Position numbers and translations under genes: made by a program
Shown: piece after piece, positions 39,133 to 51,240 of the stretch
Position numbering within the stretch: the first letter of the stretch is position 1
How the letters are laid out: each line of letters opens with the position of its first letter
Assembly (NCBI GenBank): GCA_030832825.1
Contig: JAURIJ010000008.1
Coordinates: 53,735-117,734, forward strand
DNA: 64,000 nt
Reading direction: 5' to 3'
Source: Gammaproteobacteria bacterium
GTDB taxonomy: Bacteria; Pseudomonadota; Gammaproteobacteria; Pseudomonadales; Pseudohongiellaceae
Notes under the pieces: model-generated
What the model saw: only the letters and a program-made list of their open reading frames with translations
Told to the model about the DNA's origin: nothing
The model's database searches: none

Positions 39133-41091
39133 TCACTGCTTCTTGTGCAGTGGCGTCACCTTGGCGGAGTCCAGCTTGCCTGATCTGACGTGAGGGTCTT
39201 CCTGCCACAGGGCATGACTGGCGCTCTCTTTCGGACTGAACCCGTCTACCACCTTCATAAGAATCGACCTGATGGATGACAGATCCATGCGCCTGCAGGC
39301 AAGCTGCAATTCCTGCAGATGCTGCTCCAGTTCGCTCCATGGCAGGGCATCTTCTTCCGCACGCATGATCTTCGGGTGCTCAGTTCCCGTCACCGATTCC
39401 CCGATCAACAATTCCTCGAAGAGTTTCTCTCCAGGTCTTAGACCCGTGTATTCGATAGCAATGTCACCTCTATAGGAATTCTCGTCCCTCACGTTGTATC
39501 CCATGAGGTGAACCATCTTGCGGGCAAGGTCGATGATCTTGATGGGCTCGTTCATGTCGAGAACGAATACATCGCCGCCCGCGGCCATGGCGCCGGCTTG
39601 TATCACAAGTTGAGCCGCTTCCTGCACTGTCATGAAATAGCGTGTCACTTCGGGGTGAGTGACGGTGACGGGTCCACCAGAGCTGATCTGCTTTCGAAAC
39701 AAGGGAACAACCGAACCGGATGACCCCAGCACGTTCCCGAAGCGCACCATGCTGAAACAGGTGGCGCTGTTCTTGAAAGCGAGCGCCTGCAGAATCTGCT
39801 CGGCGAAGCGCTTGGTGGCGCCCATGAAATTCGTCGGACGCACAGCCTTGTCGGTGGAAATAAGCACGAAATTGCGAACGCCGGTCTTTTCCGCACACTG
39901 TGCCGACACGAGTGTGCCGAAGATGTTGTTCTGCACACCTTCCACAATATTGCTCTCGACCATCGGCACTTGTTTGTACGCGGCGACGTGATAGACCGTC
40001 TGCACGGCAAAACGCCGCATCGTATGCTCCATCAACGTCGAGTTGCAGACATTTCCCAGGAGGGCGACAACTTCAGTGTCTTCTCCTCGATCCAGCGTGG
40101 CGCGAATCTCCAGCAATTCGTTCTCGACCGTGTACAGGCCATACTCCGAACTGTCCAGGAGAACAAGCCTCGACGGTCGCAGAAATAGAATCTGCCGACA
40201 CAGTTCAGAGCCGATGGAGCCCGCAGCACCTGTCACCAGTACCGAACAACCAGTGATGCAGGCGCCCATCAATTTGGGATTCGGCGGCACGATGTCTCTG
40301 CCAAGCAGGTCCTCGATATCGATATCACGGACATCATCGACGCCCACGCGACCGGACACCATGTCGAAAAGATCCGGTACGGTTTTCACATGAACCGGAA
40401 GATGCTCCAGGCGATTGAGTATCTCCTTGCGCTCTGCGTGCGTGGCAGACGGCACCGCCAGCAGTATCTGACGCACGGAGAAATTCTCTATCAGATCGTT
40501 GAGCACGCCAGGACTGTAGACGCGAATCCCGTGGACCGTGCTGCCAATCAGTCCCTTGCTGTCATCCACGAAGGCGACGGGAAGATACTGATGGCCATTC
40601 TGCAACGCGGCAACCAATTGCATTCCAGAACTGCCCGCGCCGTAGATGATGACGGGTTCCTTGGGTCTGAAATTCTGGATCAGGTTCTGCAACGCGACCT
40701 TCGCCACGAATCGGCTGCCACCTATGAAGAGCAGCGCGATCATCCAGTAGATCGCAACAATGGCGATCTCATAACCCGCGGGAATGCCGGCAAGGTACGA
40801 AGTCGCCGCGAGAAGCACCGTGGAAATCGTGACGCCCTGCAAGACGATGAACACCGACTGCAGTCCCATGTAGAGCAGGATCGCGCGGTAGAGCCCTATT
40901 CTGTAGAAGGCAAGCACGCTGGCCAGGTTCGCCAGCGCCAACGGGACGTAGGCACCCTGAATTGAAAAGAAGAAATTCGAGCCGAGCAAAGCGAACGCGA
41001 GCCACAACGCGAGCACCAGCATCAAGCTGTCCGCCAGCATCAACAACATCTGCTTGACAGTCCTGGACAATGGGACTGTATACAAATTCAT
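39133..41091 (-). CDS. wbpM: WbpM/CapD-type membrane nucleotide-sugar 4,6-dehydratase
   Basis: Probably a UDP-GlcNAc 4,6-dehydratase, initiating synthesis of the lipid-linked primer sugar for surface polysaccharide. 652 aa. Four transmembrane segments in about residues 10-130, a first Rossmann segment with VIIYGAGSSGMQ, then the short-chain dehydrogenase domain with VTGAAGSIGSEL near 290. The catalytic set is ISTDKA with MGATK, i.e. the altered Ser-Met-Lys triad known for WbpM-like enzymes. It overlaps the end of the wbpL-like gene by four bases. Confidence 0.9.
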   Translation of the reverse strand: MNLYTVPLSRTVKQMLLMLADSLMLVLALWLAFALLGSNFFFSIQGAYVPLALANLASVLAFYRIGLYRAILLYMGLQSVFIVLQGVTISTVLLAATSYLAGIPAGYEIAIVAIYWMIALLFIGGSRFVAKVALQNLIQNFRPKEPVIIYGAGSSGMQLVAALQNGHQYLPVAFVDDSKGLIGSTVHGIRVYSPGVLNDLIENFSVRQILLAVPSATHAERKEILNRLEHLPVHVKTVPDLFDMVSGRVGVDDVRDIDIEDLLGRDIVPPNPKLMGACITGCSVLVTGAAGSIGSELCRQILFLRPSRLVLLDSSEYGLYTVENELLEIRATLDRGEDTEVVALLGNVCNSTLMEHTMRRFAVQTVYHVAAYKQVPMVESNIVEGVQNNIFGTLVSAQCAEKTGVRNFVLISTDKAVRPTNFMGATKRFAEQILQALAFKNSATCFSMVRFGNVLGSSGSVVPLFRKQISSGGPVTVTHPEVTRYFMTVQEAAQLVIQAGAMAAGGDVFVLDMNEPIKIIDLARKMVHLMGYNVRDENSYRGDIAIEYTGLRPGEKLFEELLIGESVTGTEHPKIMRAEEDALPWSELEQHLQELQLACRRMDLSSIRSILMKVVDGFSPKESASHALWQEDPHVRSGKLDSAKVTPLHKKQ

Positions 41092-42098
41092 AGTGACTCC
41101 CGGCCTGCATCAAATCGATAAACGATCACAAGCAAGGGTACTATGGCCAGCGCAGCGAAATATACCCCATGATCAGGGTGGCGATTGGCGAGAGCGGCAA
41201 CAGGAAACAGCCACATCACATTGATGGCCTGCACGACAACACACACCGCGCGATGACTGGCAAAGCGTCTCGCGGCGTGCTGATACGCATGCTGCCTGTG
41301 CGCCTGAGTCACTTTCGCGCGCCGCAGGAGACGCCGCACAAGAGTGAAGGTGGCATCCACAAGGAAAGACGCCAGCAGGATCACCCAGGACCAGAACGAC
41401 ATGCTGCCGTGCAGGTGGGCAACCATGGCCACAAGACCGAGGGTGAGACCAAGAAATCCGCTGCCGACGTCCCCCATGAAGATTCTGGCAGGCCCCCAGT
41501 TCCACACCAGAAAACCCGCGGCGCCGGCAAATAGTCCAAGACAAAGCCACGCAAGCGGCAAATCATTGCCCTGAACGAGCAATATGGCGGCGGCAAGACA
41601 CACGAAGGCAGTCTCACTTCCGGCGAGGCCGTCAATGCCATCCATGAAATTGTAGAGGTTGCATAACCACACCAGCGACAAGGGCAGCACGAACCATTGG
41701 AGCAAGGCGCCTTCGATCACCAGACTGCCTACATTCACAGCCGGAATCTGTCCAGCAAGGGAGACTGCAACGAATACGCACAGCACTTGAACCGCGAATC
41801 GAAGTCCAGCGCCAAGTTGCCGGCGATCATCAAGGTACCCCATCAGCGCCACAGGCAGACTCGTTGCCAGCAGCAAGGCATGGGTCCATTGAACCAGGAA
41901 TGCCAGGATCGCGATGGCAAGCGTGGCCAGATAGACAAGCACAATCGCGATGCCTCCTCCCACTGGCGTGGGCACTTCATGCGAACTGCGATGCGTGGGC
42001 AGTGCCAGCAGCCGCGAGCGGATCGCATGCACCCTGACCATGCCTGTTACCGCTACGGCAGCCAGGAACAAGATTGGCATTAGATAGAACTCAAACAT
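41088..42098 (-). CDS. wbpL: WbpL/WecA-type undecaprenyl-phosphate sugar-1-phosphate transferase
   Basis: Multi-pass membrane enzyme that loads the first sugar phosphate onto undecaprenyl phosphate for O-antigen or similar glycans. About 336 aa with about ten transmembrane segments. Family motifs: RSSHEVPTPVGGGIAIVL, YLDDRRQLGAG, NFMDGIDGLAG and IFMGDVGSGFLG. Start at 42098 (MFEFYLMPILFL) fits WbpL-like N-termini; longer in-frame starts at 42125 and 42155 exist. Ends in a four-base overlap with wbpM, so the two are translated together. Confidence 0.88.
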   Translation of the reverse strand: MFEFYLMPILFLAAVAVTGMVRVHAIRSRLLALPTHRSSHEVPTPVGGGIAIVLVYLATLAIAILAFLVQWTHALLLATSLPVALMGYLDDRRQLGAGLRFAVQVLCVFVAVSLAGQIPAVNVGSLVIEGALLQWFVLPLSLVWLCNLYNFMDGIDGLAGSETAFVCLAAAILLVQGNDLPLAWLCLGLFAGAAGFLVWNWGPARIFMGDVGSGFLGLTLGLVAMVAHLHGSMSFWSWVILLASFLVDATFTLVRRLLRRAKVTQAHRQHAYQHAARRFASHRAVCVVVQAINVMWLFPVAALANRHPDHGVYFAALAIVPLLVIVYRFDAGRESL

Positions 42099-42174
42099 AA
42101 CAGGCTCGACTGATTGTCTATACATGCAGGGCGCCCGCGGACGCCCTACATTCACGCCAACGCATCAAGGTGCG

Positions 42175-42492
42175 TCAGTCTCTGGTGCTCACCACGATGC
42201 GATCACGATTGCGGGCGATGGTGGCGGGGCCGATTCCCCTGACCTGCTCAAGATCCTCGACAGACTTGAACTCGCCATTCTGTTCGCGATACGCCACGAT
42301 CTCGCGTGCCTTCGCCAGGCCGATGCCGTCCAGAGCCATGGCAAGCGTCTCCGCGTCGGCCGTGTTGATGTCGACCTGCGTCCGGGCCTCCACCACTTCT
42401 GGAGGACGTGGTTCGTTCTGCGCCCAGACAGGGGAATGAACTGACAGGAATGAAGCTACGCACAATGCGATCAAGCATGAAATCCGTTTCAT
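42175..42492 (-). CDS. ComEA-like exported helix-hairpin-helix DNA-binding protein
   Basis: 105 aa. Signal peptide about residues 1-24 (ISCLIALCVASFLSVHSPVWA-QN), then a tandem helix-hairpin-helix domain: VDINTADAETLAMALDGIGL, AREIVAYREQNGEF and LEQVRGIGPATI. The family binds DNA without sequence specificity; ComEA orthologues help DNA uptake. In pseudomonads a similar gene lies beside wbpM. No other competence gene is near. Confidence 0.9.
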   Translation of the reverse strand: MKRISCLIALCVASFLSVHSPVWAQNEPRPPEVVEARTQVDINTADAETLAMALDGIGLAKAREIVAYREQNGEFKSVEDLEQVRGIGPATIARNRDRIVVSTRD

Positions 42493-42557
42493 GTTAGGTT
42501 TCCTTGGTTTCCAATTGGATTGAACAACGGCAGTCTCGACGAGACTGCACTCTCAAT

Positions 42558-43286
42558 CTAGCAAAGATTGGCAAAACTGCCATGCAGCACTTCGGCTATC
42601 TGCTCCAGGCGGCGTCCGGGCTCAGCAGCTTTGGTGATCGGCCTGCCAATCACCAGATAGTTACTGCCGGCAAGGATGGCATCCACAGGTGTGACGATCC
42701 GTTTCTGGTCATTGGCATCATCCGCCTCCGTCCGGATGCCTGGAGTCACCAGACAGAATGCCTCTCCAAGATGCGCCTTGAGCATGGCCGTCTCTGCAGC
42801 GGAGCAGACCACACCATCCATCCCGCTGTCGCGAGCCAGAGTGGCCAGGCGCAAGACCTGCTGCGCGGGCGTGATGGTGATGCCCAGCTCAAGCAAATCA
42901 CTCTGGGACACGCTTGTCAGCACGGTGACGGCAATCAGGAGAGGCTTGTGGGCAGAGGCGTTTACTGCCTCGCGCGCCGCACGCATCATGGCACTGCCTC
43001 CCGAGGCGTGCACATTGACCATCCACACGTTCAGTGCACAGGCGGCAGACACCGCCTTGGCGACCGTGTTGGGGATGTCATGGAATTTCAAGTCAAGGAA
43101 CACATCGAAACCAAGACCAATGACGGCTCTCACGAAGTCTGGCCCTGCGGCGGTGAACAACTCCTTGCCGATCTTCACACGACACAGTGCCGGGTCGAGT
43201 TGCCTCAGCAGAGCCATCGCCTGGTCCGCAGAGGCGTAGTCGAGAGCGACGATGATGCGACGGGGGTCAAATATGCCGGTGTTCAT
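42558..43286 (-). CDS. pyrF: Orotidine 5'-phosphate decarboxylase
   Basis: Last step of UMP synthesis. 242 aa. Active-site motif [13 protein letters not shown] near residues 62-74, with the N-terminal IIVALDYAS, the phosphate-binding [17 protein letters not shown] (part) and YLVIGRPI. Start at 43286 ([10 protein letters not shown]); the frame is open further upstream but that part overlaps lapA. 32 bases downstream of lapA; in many gammaproteobacteria lapB lies between them, but not here. Confidence 0.95.
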   Translation of the reverse strand: MNTGIFDPRRIIVALDYASADQAMALLRQLDPALCRVKIGKELFTAAGPDFVRAVIGLGFDVFLDLKFHDIPNTVAKAVSAACALNVWMVNVHASGGSAMMRAAREAVNASAHKPLLIAVTVLTSVSQSDLLELGITITPAQQVLRLATLARDSGMDGVVCSAAETAMLKAHLGEAFCLVTPGIRTEADDANDQKRIVTPVDAILAGSNYLVIGRPITKAAEPGRRLEQIAEVLHGSFANLC

Positions 43287-43318
43287 TGATGCATTTCCCA
43301 GAGTGATGGCCGAGGATT

Positions 43319-43630
43319 CTATCGACCTTGTTGATGATTCGCACTGTCGGACATGGCAACGGTCTTCTCGAGTCGCGTGATATGCGCACGCAGCTGCGTG
43401 ATCTCGCGCGCCTGGCGCCAGCGCCGAAACAAGCCGCTGCCCAGCAGCAGCCCGAGCACGCCGCCAGTCGCGAATGCACCAAGCACCCACAGCGCCAGCG
43501 GCTGTGCAGACAGCACGAAGAAACCGAATGACAGTGGCACCTGCTGTGTATTGAAGAAGGAAAACCCAACGCTCAGCAGGAAGATCAACACCAGAACGAT
43601 GAGCGCAATGGCGCGCGAAAGGGTCGACAT
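43319..43630 (-). CDS. lapA: LapA, lipopolysaccharide assembly protein A (DUF1049)
   Basis: Small inner-membrane protein of 103 aa with two transmembrane segments (about residues 6-27 and 41-65), signature [13 protein letters not shown] and a C-terminal coiled coil ([15 protein letters not shown]). In E. coli it works with LapB in lipopolysaccharide biogenesis. Conserved place after ihfB; the lapB gene that usually follows is missing from the window. Confidence 0.9.
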   Translation of the reverse strand: MSTLSRAIALIVLVLIFLLSVGFSFFNTQQVPLSFGFFVLSAQPLALWVLGAFATGGVLGLLLGSGLFRRWRQAREITQLRAHITRLEKTVAMSDSANHQQGR

Positions 43631-43675
43631 CAGAGCAGGCTCCTGTGCAATGTGGCAGGCTATTCAAACGGCCTC

Positions 43676-43712
43676 AAAAAAAAACGGCAAGCTCTGGCGA
43701 GATTGCCGTTTT
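43676..43712 (-). terminator. Rho-independent terminator after ihfB
   Basis: On the minus strand AAAACGGCAA (43712-43703) pairs with TTGCCGTTTT (43690-43681) around a 12-base loop, and the T-run continues to 43676. It separates rpsA-ihfB from lapA-pyrF. Confidence 0.88.
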
Positions 43713-43741
43713 CCGTGTGCTCGAGATGCAGCGTCCCCCTT

Positions 43742-44038
43742 CTAGGGATACATTTCCAGACTGAGATTCACACGATCGCGCAATTCCTTACCAGGTTTGA
43801 AGTGAGGGACATACTTGCCACTCAGATCCACCGGCGTACCTGTCTTGGGATTGCGCCCGACCCGCGGGATTCGGTAGTGCAGTGAAAAACTGCCGAATCC
43901 ACGAATCTCGATGCGACCACCTTCAGACAACACCTGAGACATATATTCAATCATTGCTTTCACCGACAACTCGACATCCTTGGCGGAGAGTTGAGTCTGC
44001 TTACTTGCAATTCGATCGATAAGTTCAGATTTGGTCAT
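43742..44038 (-). CDS. ihfB: IHF beta subunit
   Basis: Partner of IhfA. 98 aa. [20 protein letters not shown] at the N-terminus, [12 protein letters not shown], and the beta-arm [14 protein letters not shown]. It is 70 bases downstream of rpsA, a conserved rpsA-ihfB pair, and ends in a strong terminator. Confidence 0.97.
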   Translation of the reverse strand: MTKSELIDRIASKQTQLSAKDVELSVKAMIEYMSQVLSEGGRIEIRGFGSFSLHYRIPRVGRNPKTGTPVDLSGKYVPHFKPGKELRDRVNLSLEMYP

Positions 44039-44108
44039 GGCCTATTCCTTGTAATAATCGCTGCTGACCTGCGTCAACGCTGCACTCGAAAACAAGCACC
44101 TTCGGAGA

Positions 44109-45785
44109 TTACTTCTTCTCCATCTCTGCCTTGATCAGGTCACCGATAGTGGTGGGCGCTGCAGACGCAGGCTCCTGATTCTTGTGCTCCTGAATCGCTG
44201 ACTTCTCGTCATCGATTTCAATTGCCTTGATGGACAGACCCAGCACTCGGCTCTTGCGATCCACACTGATCACCTTCACTTCGACTTCGTCACCTTCATT
44301 CAGGACATTGCGAGCATCTTCCACCTTGTCACGGCTGATTTCGGAAGCACGCAGCACCCCCTCAACGCCATCCTTCAGCGCGACAGTGGCGGATTTCGCA
44401 TCGACGGAAGACACGACGCCCTTCACGATGCTGCCCTTCTCGAACTCGCCGACATAGCTGACGAACGGATCGTCGGAAAGCTGCTTGATGCCCAGGGAGA
44501 TACGCTCACGCTCGGAATCGATGGACAGGATGACTGTCTCGATCTCGTCGCCCTTCTTGTAGGCACGCACGGCTTCTTCACCCGGCTCGTCCCAGGAAAT
44601 GTCGGACAGGTGCACCAGACCATCAATGTTGCCTTCCAGACCGATGAAGATACCGAAGTCAGTGATGGACTTTATGCTGCCACTGATCTTGTCGCCCTTC
44701 TTGTAGGTCTCGGCAAAGCGATCCCACGGGTTCTGGAAGCACTGCTTGATACCCAGGGAAATGCGACGACGCTCTTCGTCGATGTCGAGGATCATCACGT
44801 CGATCACATCACCCAGCTGCACCACCTTGGAGGGATGAACATTCTTGTTCGTCCAGTCCATTTCGGAGACGTGCACCAGACCTTCAACGCCCTGCTCCAG
44901 CTCAGCGAAGCAGCCGTAGTCGGTGAGGTTCGTGACAGTCGCCTTGACGATGGAATTCTCGGGGTAACGTGCCTTGATAGCCACCCACGGATCTTCGCCC
45001 AGCTGCTTCAGACCGAGAGACACACGATTGCGCTCTCTGTCGTACTTCAGGATCTTGACCTGGATCTCGTCGCCAACATTGACGATCTCGCTCGGGTGCT
45101 TGATGCGCTTCCAGGACATGTCGGTGATGTGCAGCAGGCCATCCACGCCGCCCAGGTCCACGAAGGCACCGTAGTCGGTGAGGTTCTTGACGACGCCCTT
45201 GACGGACATGCCTTCCTGCAGTGCTGCCAGCAGCTCGTCGCGCTCTTCGGTGCTGACGGCTTCCAGGACTGCACGACGTGACACCACGACGTTGTTGCGC
45301 TTCTGATCCAGCTTGATCAGCTTGAACTCGAGTTCCTGACCTTCCAGATGGGTGGTGTCGCGGATCGGACGCACGTCCACCAGCGAACCAGGCAGGAACG
45401 CACGGATGTTGTTGAGGTCAACGGTGAAGCCGCCCTTGACCTTGCCATTGATGACGCCCTTGACGACTTCGTTCTTCTCGAACGCTGATTCCAGATCCAT
45501 CCAGGACTCGGCACGCTTGGCCTTCTCGCGGGACAGGCGTGTCTCACCGAAACCGTCTTCAACGGTTTCCAGTGCCACTTTCACTGAATCGCCAACCGAC
45601 AGAGAGAACGTGCCGTTCTCATCCAGAAACTGGCTGCGTGGAATAACACCCTCGGACTTCAACCCAGCGTGGACTGTCACCCAGTCCGAATCGATCGCAA
45701 TGATCACACCAGTCACAATGGCACCAGGTGTCATGTCAATATCATTCAAGCTCTGTTCAAACAATTCAGCGAAACTTTCACTCAT
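44109..45785 (-). CDS. rpsA: Ribosomal protein S1
   Basis: mRNA-binding 30S protein with six S1 repeats. 558 aa, one residue longer than E. coli S1. Repeats are visible from [96 protein letters not shown] and [18 protein letters not shown]. Follows the tyrA-cmk gene by 94 bases. Confidence 0.97.
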   Translation of the reverse strand: MSESFAELFEQSLNDIDMTPGAIVTGVIIAIDSDWVTVHAGLKSEGVIPRSQFLDENGTFSLSVGDSVKVALETVEDGFGETRLSREKAKRAESWMDLESAFEKNEVVKGVINGKVKGGFTVDLNNIRAFLPGSLVDVRPIRDTTHLEGQELEFKLIKLDQKRNNVVVSRRAVLEAVSTEERDELLAALQEGMSVKGVVKNLTDYGAFVDLGGVDGLLHITDMSWKRIKHPSEIVNVGDEIQVKILKYDRERNRVSLGLKQLGEDPWVAIKARYPENSIVKATVTNLTDYGCFAELEQGVEGLVHVSEMDWTNKNVHPSKVVQLGDVIDVMILDIDEERRRISLGIKQCFQNPWDRFAETYKKGDKISGSIKSITDFGIFIGLEGNIDGLVHLSDISWDEPGEEAVRAYKKGDEIETVILSIDSERERISLGIKQLSDDPFVSYVGEFEKGSIVKGVVSSVDAKSATVALKDGVEGVLRASEISRDKVEDARNVLNEGDEVEVKVISVDRKSRVLGLSIKAIEIDDEKSAIQEHKNQEPASAAPTTIGDLIKAEMEKK

Positions 45786-45879
45786 TTCTATTCCTGTGTA
45801 TCACGAGACTTGCCGTGCTCCAGCCTGCACGGGGTTGTTGAAAAAACGCAAAGTGCGCGACACGCGCTGGCTAAATCAC

Positions 45880-47502
45880 TCACTCTGCGGATGGAACAGG
45901 TTTTTCCTCAATCGGACCAAAGCGCTCTTCGAACAGAGCAAGCACGTGCTGCACAACCTGATCGATGCCAAGCGAGGTGGTATCCACCGTCACTGCATCC
46001 TCAGCCGGCCTCAAGGGCGACACGCTGCGAGTGCTGTCACGCTCATCGCGCGCTTGTATATCCCGAAAAAGGGCAGAGAGGTTAACATCAATACCCTTAT
46101 CAATCAACTGCTTATATCGCCTCTTTGCGCGCTCCTCGGCAGAGGCTGTCAGGAACACCTTGAGCCCGGCATCCGGGAATACCACGGTGCCCATGTCACG
46201 ACCATCGGCCACGAGGCCCGGCCACTGGCGAAACTGATGCTGCCGCGCCAGCAATGCCTGTCTGATGGCAGGAATCACGGCCACTTCCGAGGCTGCCCGG
46301 CCTGCCACCTCATCGCGCAGCTGATCTGACACTTCCACGTCATCCAGCCAGACCTTGCCACCCTCCAGATCAAACCGGATCTGCATGGCAACCGCCAGCG
46401 CCAGCAGGCCGACTTCATCACTGGTAGAGACACCGGCTTTTGCGGCCGCCAGACCGAGCAGACGGTACAGCGCACCGCTGTCCAGGAAATGCCAGCCCAG
46501 ACGGGCAGCGATCCGCGTGCTGATGGTGCCCTTGCCTGAGCCGCCCGGACCATCGATGGTCAGCACAGGCACCACCGCGTCAGGACGCAGGGTATCGCGG
46601 CTGTCGGAGGCCGCCTCGGACTCCTGGAAATGACGGGCAACGAAATGATCGCGCGCCTGCTTGGCCTCCATGAAGCGCTGCAGCAAAAACTCGCCTTCCC
46701 CCGCCAGGATGGCCTCCCGCACGCGAGTCAGCTCAGCGGTGTAGGCGTCCAGAACAGCAACGGTCGCCGGGCCATTGGCCAGGAAAATGTCGCGCCACAT
46801 CGCTGGATCACTCGACGCAATGCGGGTGAAGCCGGCAAATCCGCCCGCCGCGTAGCGAAAGATATCGTCGGACAGCGTTTGCCGGGACAAGGTATTGACC
46901 AGAGAAAAGGCCAGCAGATGAGGCAGATGACTGGTGCCAGCCAGGACCGCATCGTGACTCTGCACGCTCAAGTCATGCACATCGGCTCCGAGGCGCTCCC
47001 AGAGTTGCCTGACGACGGCGAGGGCCGCCGAGTCCGTCGCGGGGGTGGGCGTGAGAATGACCTTGCGCCCTTGATAAAGATTCGCCGTCGAGGCGTCGTA
47101 GCCGCTTTTTTCCGACCCGGCGATCGGATGTGCGGGGACAAACAAGGGGTAGTCCCCGCCGTACACGGCTTGGACATCTTCCACCACACTGCCCTTGACA
47201 CTCGCGGCGTCGGTGATGATGGTATCCGGTCGGGCATGTTCGCGAACGCGACGCAGGATCGCCCTGATGCTCAGTGTGGGCACGCACAGGATGATCATGT
47301 CGGCCTCACGGGCCAGGGCCTGCAGGTCTTTTGACCAGCGGTCAATGACGCCATCCGCTTCGGCTCTGCGCAGTGGCGCCGCATCCCGCCCGCAGGCATC
47401 GATGGCTCTGCACAGACTCCCCAGTCGCAGCCCGCGCGCGATCGATCCGCCAATCAGGCCAAGTCCTACGATCAGGATGCGCATCTCTTCAAGCGGTTTC
47501 AT
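45880..47502 (-). CDS. Fused prephenate dehydrogenase (TyrA) and cytidylate kinase (Cmk)
   Basis: One uninterrupted frame of 540 aa with two complete domains. Residues about 7-295: TyrA, with NAD-binding ILIVGLGLIGGSIARGL, HPIAGSEKSGYD and SHLPHLLAFSLVNTL; it converts prephenate to hydroxyphenylpyruvate (or arogenate to tyrosine). Residues about 311-540: Cmk, with P-loop TIDGPGGSGKGTIS, DSGALYRLLG, VADGRDMGTVVFPDAGLK and RDERDSTR; it phosphorylates (d)CMP. The joint is about 15 residues (ESEAASDSRDTLRPD). In pseudomonads tyrA is fused to aroA with cmk after; here aroA is absent. ATG at 47502 overlaps pheA by 14 bases; ATG at 47484 would also serve. Confidence 0.92.
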   Translation of the reverse strand: MKPLEEMRILIVGLGLIGGSIARGLRLGSLCRAIDACGRDAAPLRRAEADGVIDRWSKDLQALAREADMIILCVPTLSIRAILRRVREHARPDTIITDAASVKGSVVEDVQAVYGGDYPLFVPAHPIAGSEKSGYDASTANLYQGRKVILTPTPATDSAALAVVRQLWERLGADVHDLSVQSHDAVLAGTSHLPHLLAFSLVNTLSRQTLSDDIFRYAAGGFAGFTRIASSDPAMWRDIFLANGPATVAVLDAYTAELTRVREAILAGEGEFLLQRFMEAKQARDHFVARHFQESEAASDSRDTLRPDAVVPVLTIDGPGGSGKGTISTRIAARLGWHFLDSGALYRLLGLAAAKAGVSTSDEVGLLALAVAMQIRFDLEGGKVWLDDVEVSDQLRDEVAGRAASEVAVIPAIRQALLARQHQFRQWPGLVADGRDMGTVVFPDAGLKVFLTASAEERAKRRYKQLIDKGIDVNLSALFRDIQARDERDSTRSVSPLRPAEDAVTVDTTSLGIDQVVQHVLALFEERFGPIEEKPVPSAE

Positions 47503-48348
47503 GGGCCTGATCCTTTGCCATGGGGTAGGAACCGAGAAACTTCACACTGACCGTTCTGTTGCGCAACTCCTCCAGCACATTGCGCACGGGTGCGTCATCG
47601 CGATGGCCCTCGAAGTCGATGAAGAAGACATAGGCCCAGATACTGTCCCGGGCAGGCCGGGTCTCGATCTTGGTCAGGCTCACGGAGAACGAGTTGAATG
47701 GTTCGAGAACACGGAACAGGGCACCAGGGCGATTTTCGGTACAGACCAGAATGGAGGTCTTGTCGCGCCCTGTGCGGGGAGCCTGCTCGCGGGAAAGCAC
47801 CAGAAAGCGCGTGCTGTTGTTGCTCTTGTCCTGAATGCGCCGCGATGCCATGTGCAAGCCATACAGCTTGGCGGCGCGTACACCCGCAATGGCTGCCGTG
47901 GCAGGATCCTGCGCGGCCAGACGGGCAGCTTCGGCATTGCTCGCCACTTCGACGGTGGGCAGCGCGGGCAGATTCGCCCGCAGCCAGTGCCTGCACTGAG
48001 CAAGTGACTGGCGATGGGAAACGATCCGGCTAACACTATCCAGACTTGCCTGCGGATGCAGCAGCAGATTGTGTTCGATGGGGATGATGACTTCCGCGAG
48101 CACAGTGAGGCTGGTGTCCATCAGGCATTCCTGCGTGATGGTCACCGCCCCTTCCGTCGAATTCTCCACCGGTACTACGCCGAAACGGGCTCGCCCGGAT
48201 TCGACCTCGGCAAAGACATCATCGATGCTGGGCAGGCTGCGCTTGCTGGCAACCTCGCCGAAATGACGATCAGCTGCCGCATGCGTGAAGGTTCCTTCCG
48301 GCCCCAGATAGGCAATCACGCCGTCGTCAGTGCTGGTCACGCCCGCAC

Positions 48349-48352
<4 letters not shown>
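47489..48352 (-). CDS. pheA: Prephenate dehydratase with ACT domain, lacking chorismate mutase
   Basis: Converts prephenate to phenylpyruvate for phenylalanine synthesis. 287 aa. The dehydratase begins near residue 13 ([15 protein letters not shown]); [12 protein letters not shown] and the catalytic-region NSTRFLVL (TRF motif) follow; the C-terminal ACT domain has [11 protein letters not shown] and KIETRP, probably for phenylalanine feedback. Pseudomonad and enteric PheA carry an N-terminal chorismate mutase of about 90 residues that is missing here. The start overlaps the gyrA stop by four bases. Confidence 0.93.
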
Positions 48353-50937
<2,585 letters not shown>

Positions 50938-51240
50938 AACGAACTAATCCCTCAATGCTGCTCACAAGCCTTTGGCGAAGCTGGAAAAAACCAGACTGTT
51001 CAACGACCGGGCCGGACCCTGTTTCGAGGTCCCGCAAAAGTGCCTGATGGTAGCACATAGTTGGCGCCAGCCGACACCCAAAAGTCTCTGGACAGCCGCA
51101 TACACGGCCTTCGACGGAGCAGCGAACACTGGGCCGAAAGCACGCTCACCGGCGCAACAGGGGCGCTATTTCGGGTCTCATTGGCTATAATCGCCGCCCA
51201 TTTCATCAGCGCCTCGGGCGGGATAGCGAGACTGGACACC
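50938..51240. other. Divergent promoter region between gyrA and mtaD
   Basis: A 303-bp gap with no gene I can support. A perfect TATAAT at 51186-51191 in the context TTGGCTATAATCG faces mtaD but lacks a clear -35. The mtaD frame stays open upstream to 51061 without similarity. mtnA, which precedes mtaD in pseudomonads, is not here. Confidence 0.6.
51186..51191 (+). promoter_or_regulatory. Probable -10 element for mtaD operon
   Basis: TATAAT exactly matching consensus, 49 bases upstream of the mtaD ATG; no convincing -35 at 16-18 bases, so confidence is limited. Confidence 0.45.

Noticed and set aside
42128..42147. AGGGCG/CGCCCT hairpin after comEA as a terminator
   Set aside because: Short 6-bp stem without a T-run; genes downstream on the strand are probably co-transcribed.
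43287..43667. N-terminal extension of PyrF to 369 aa
   Set aside because: The extra region is the lapA gene read in another frame; PyrF homologs begin at [10 protein letters not shown].
51061..51240. 60-residue N-terminal extension of MtaD
   Set aside because: Contains a TATAAT promoter element and has no family similarity; start placed at 51241.
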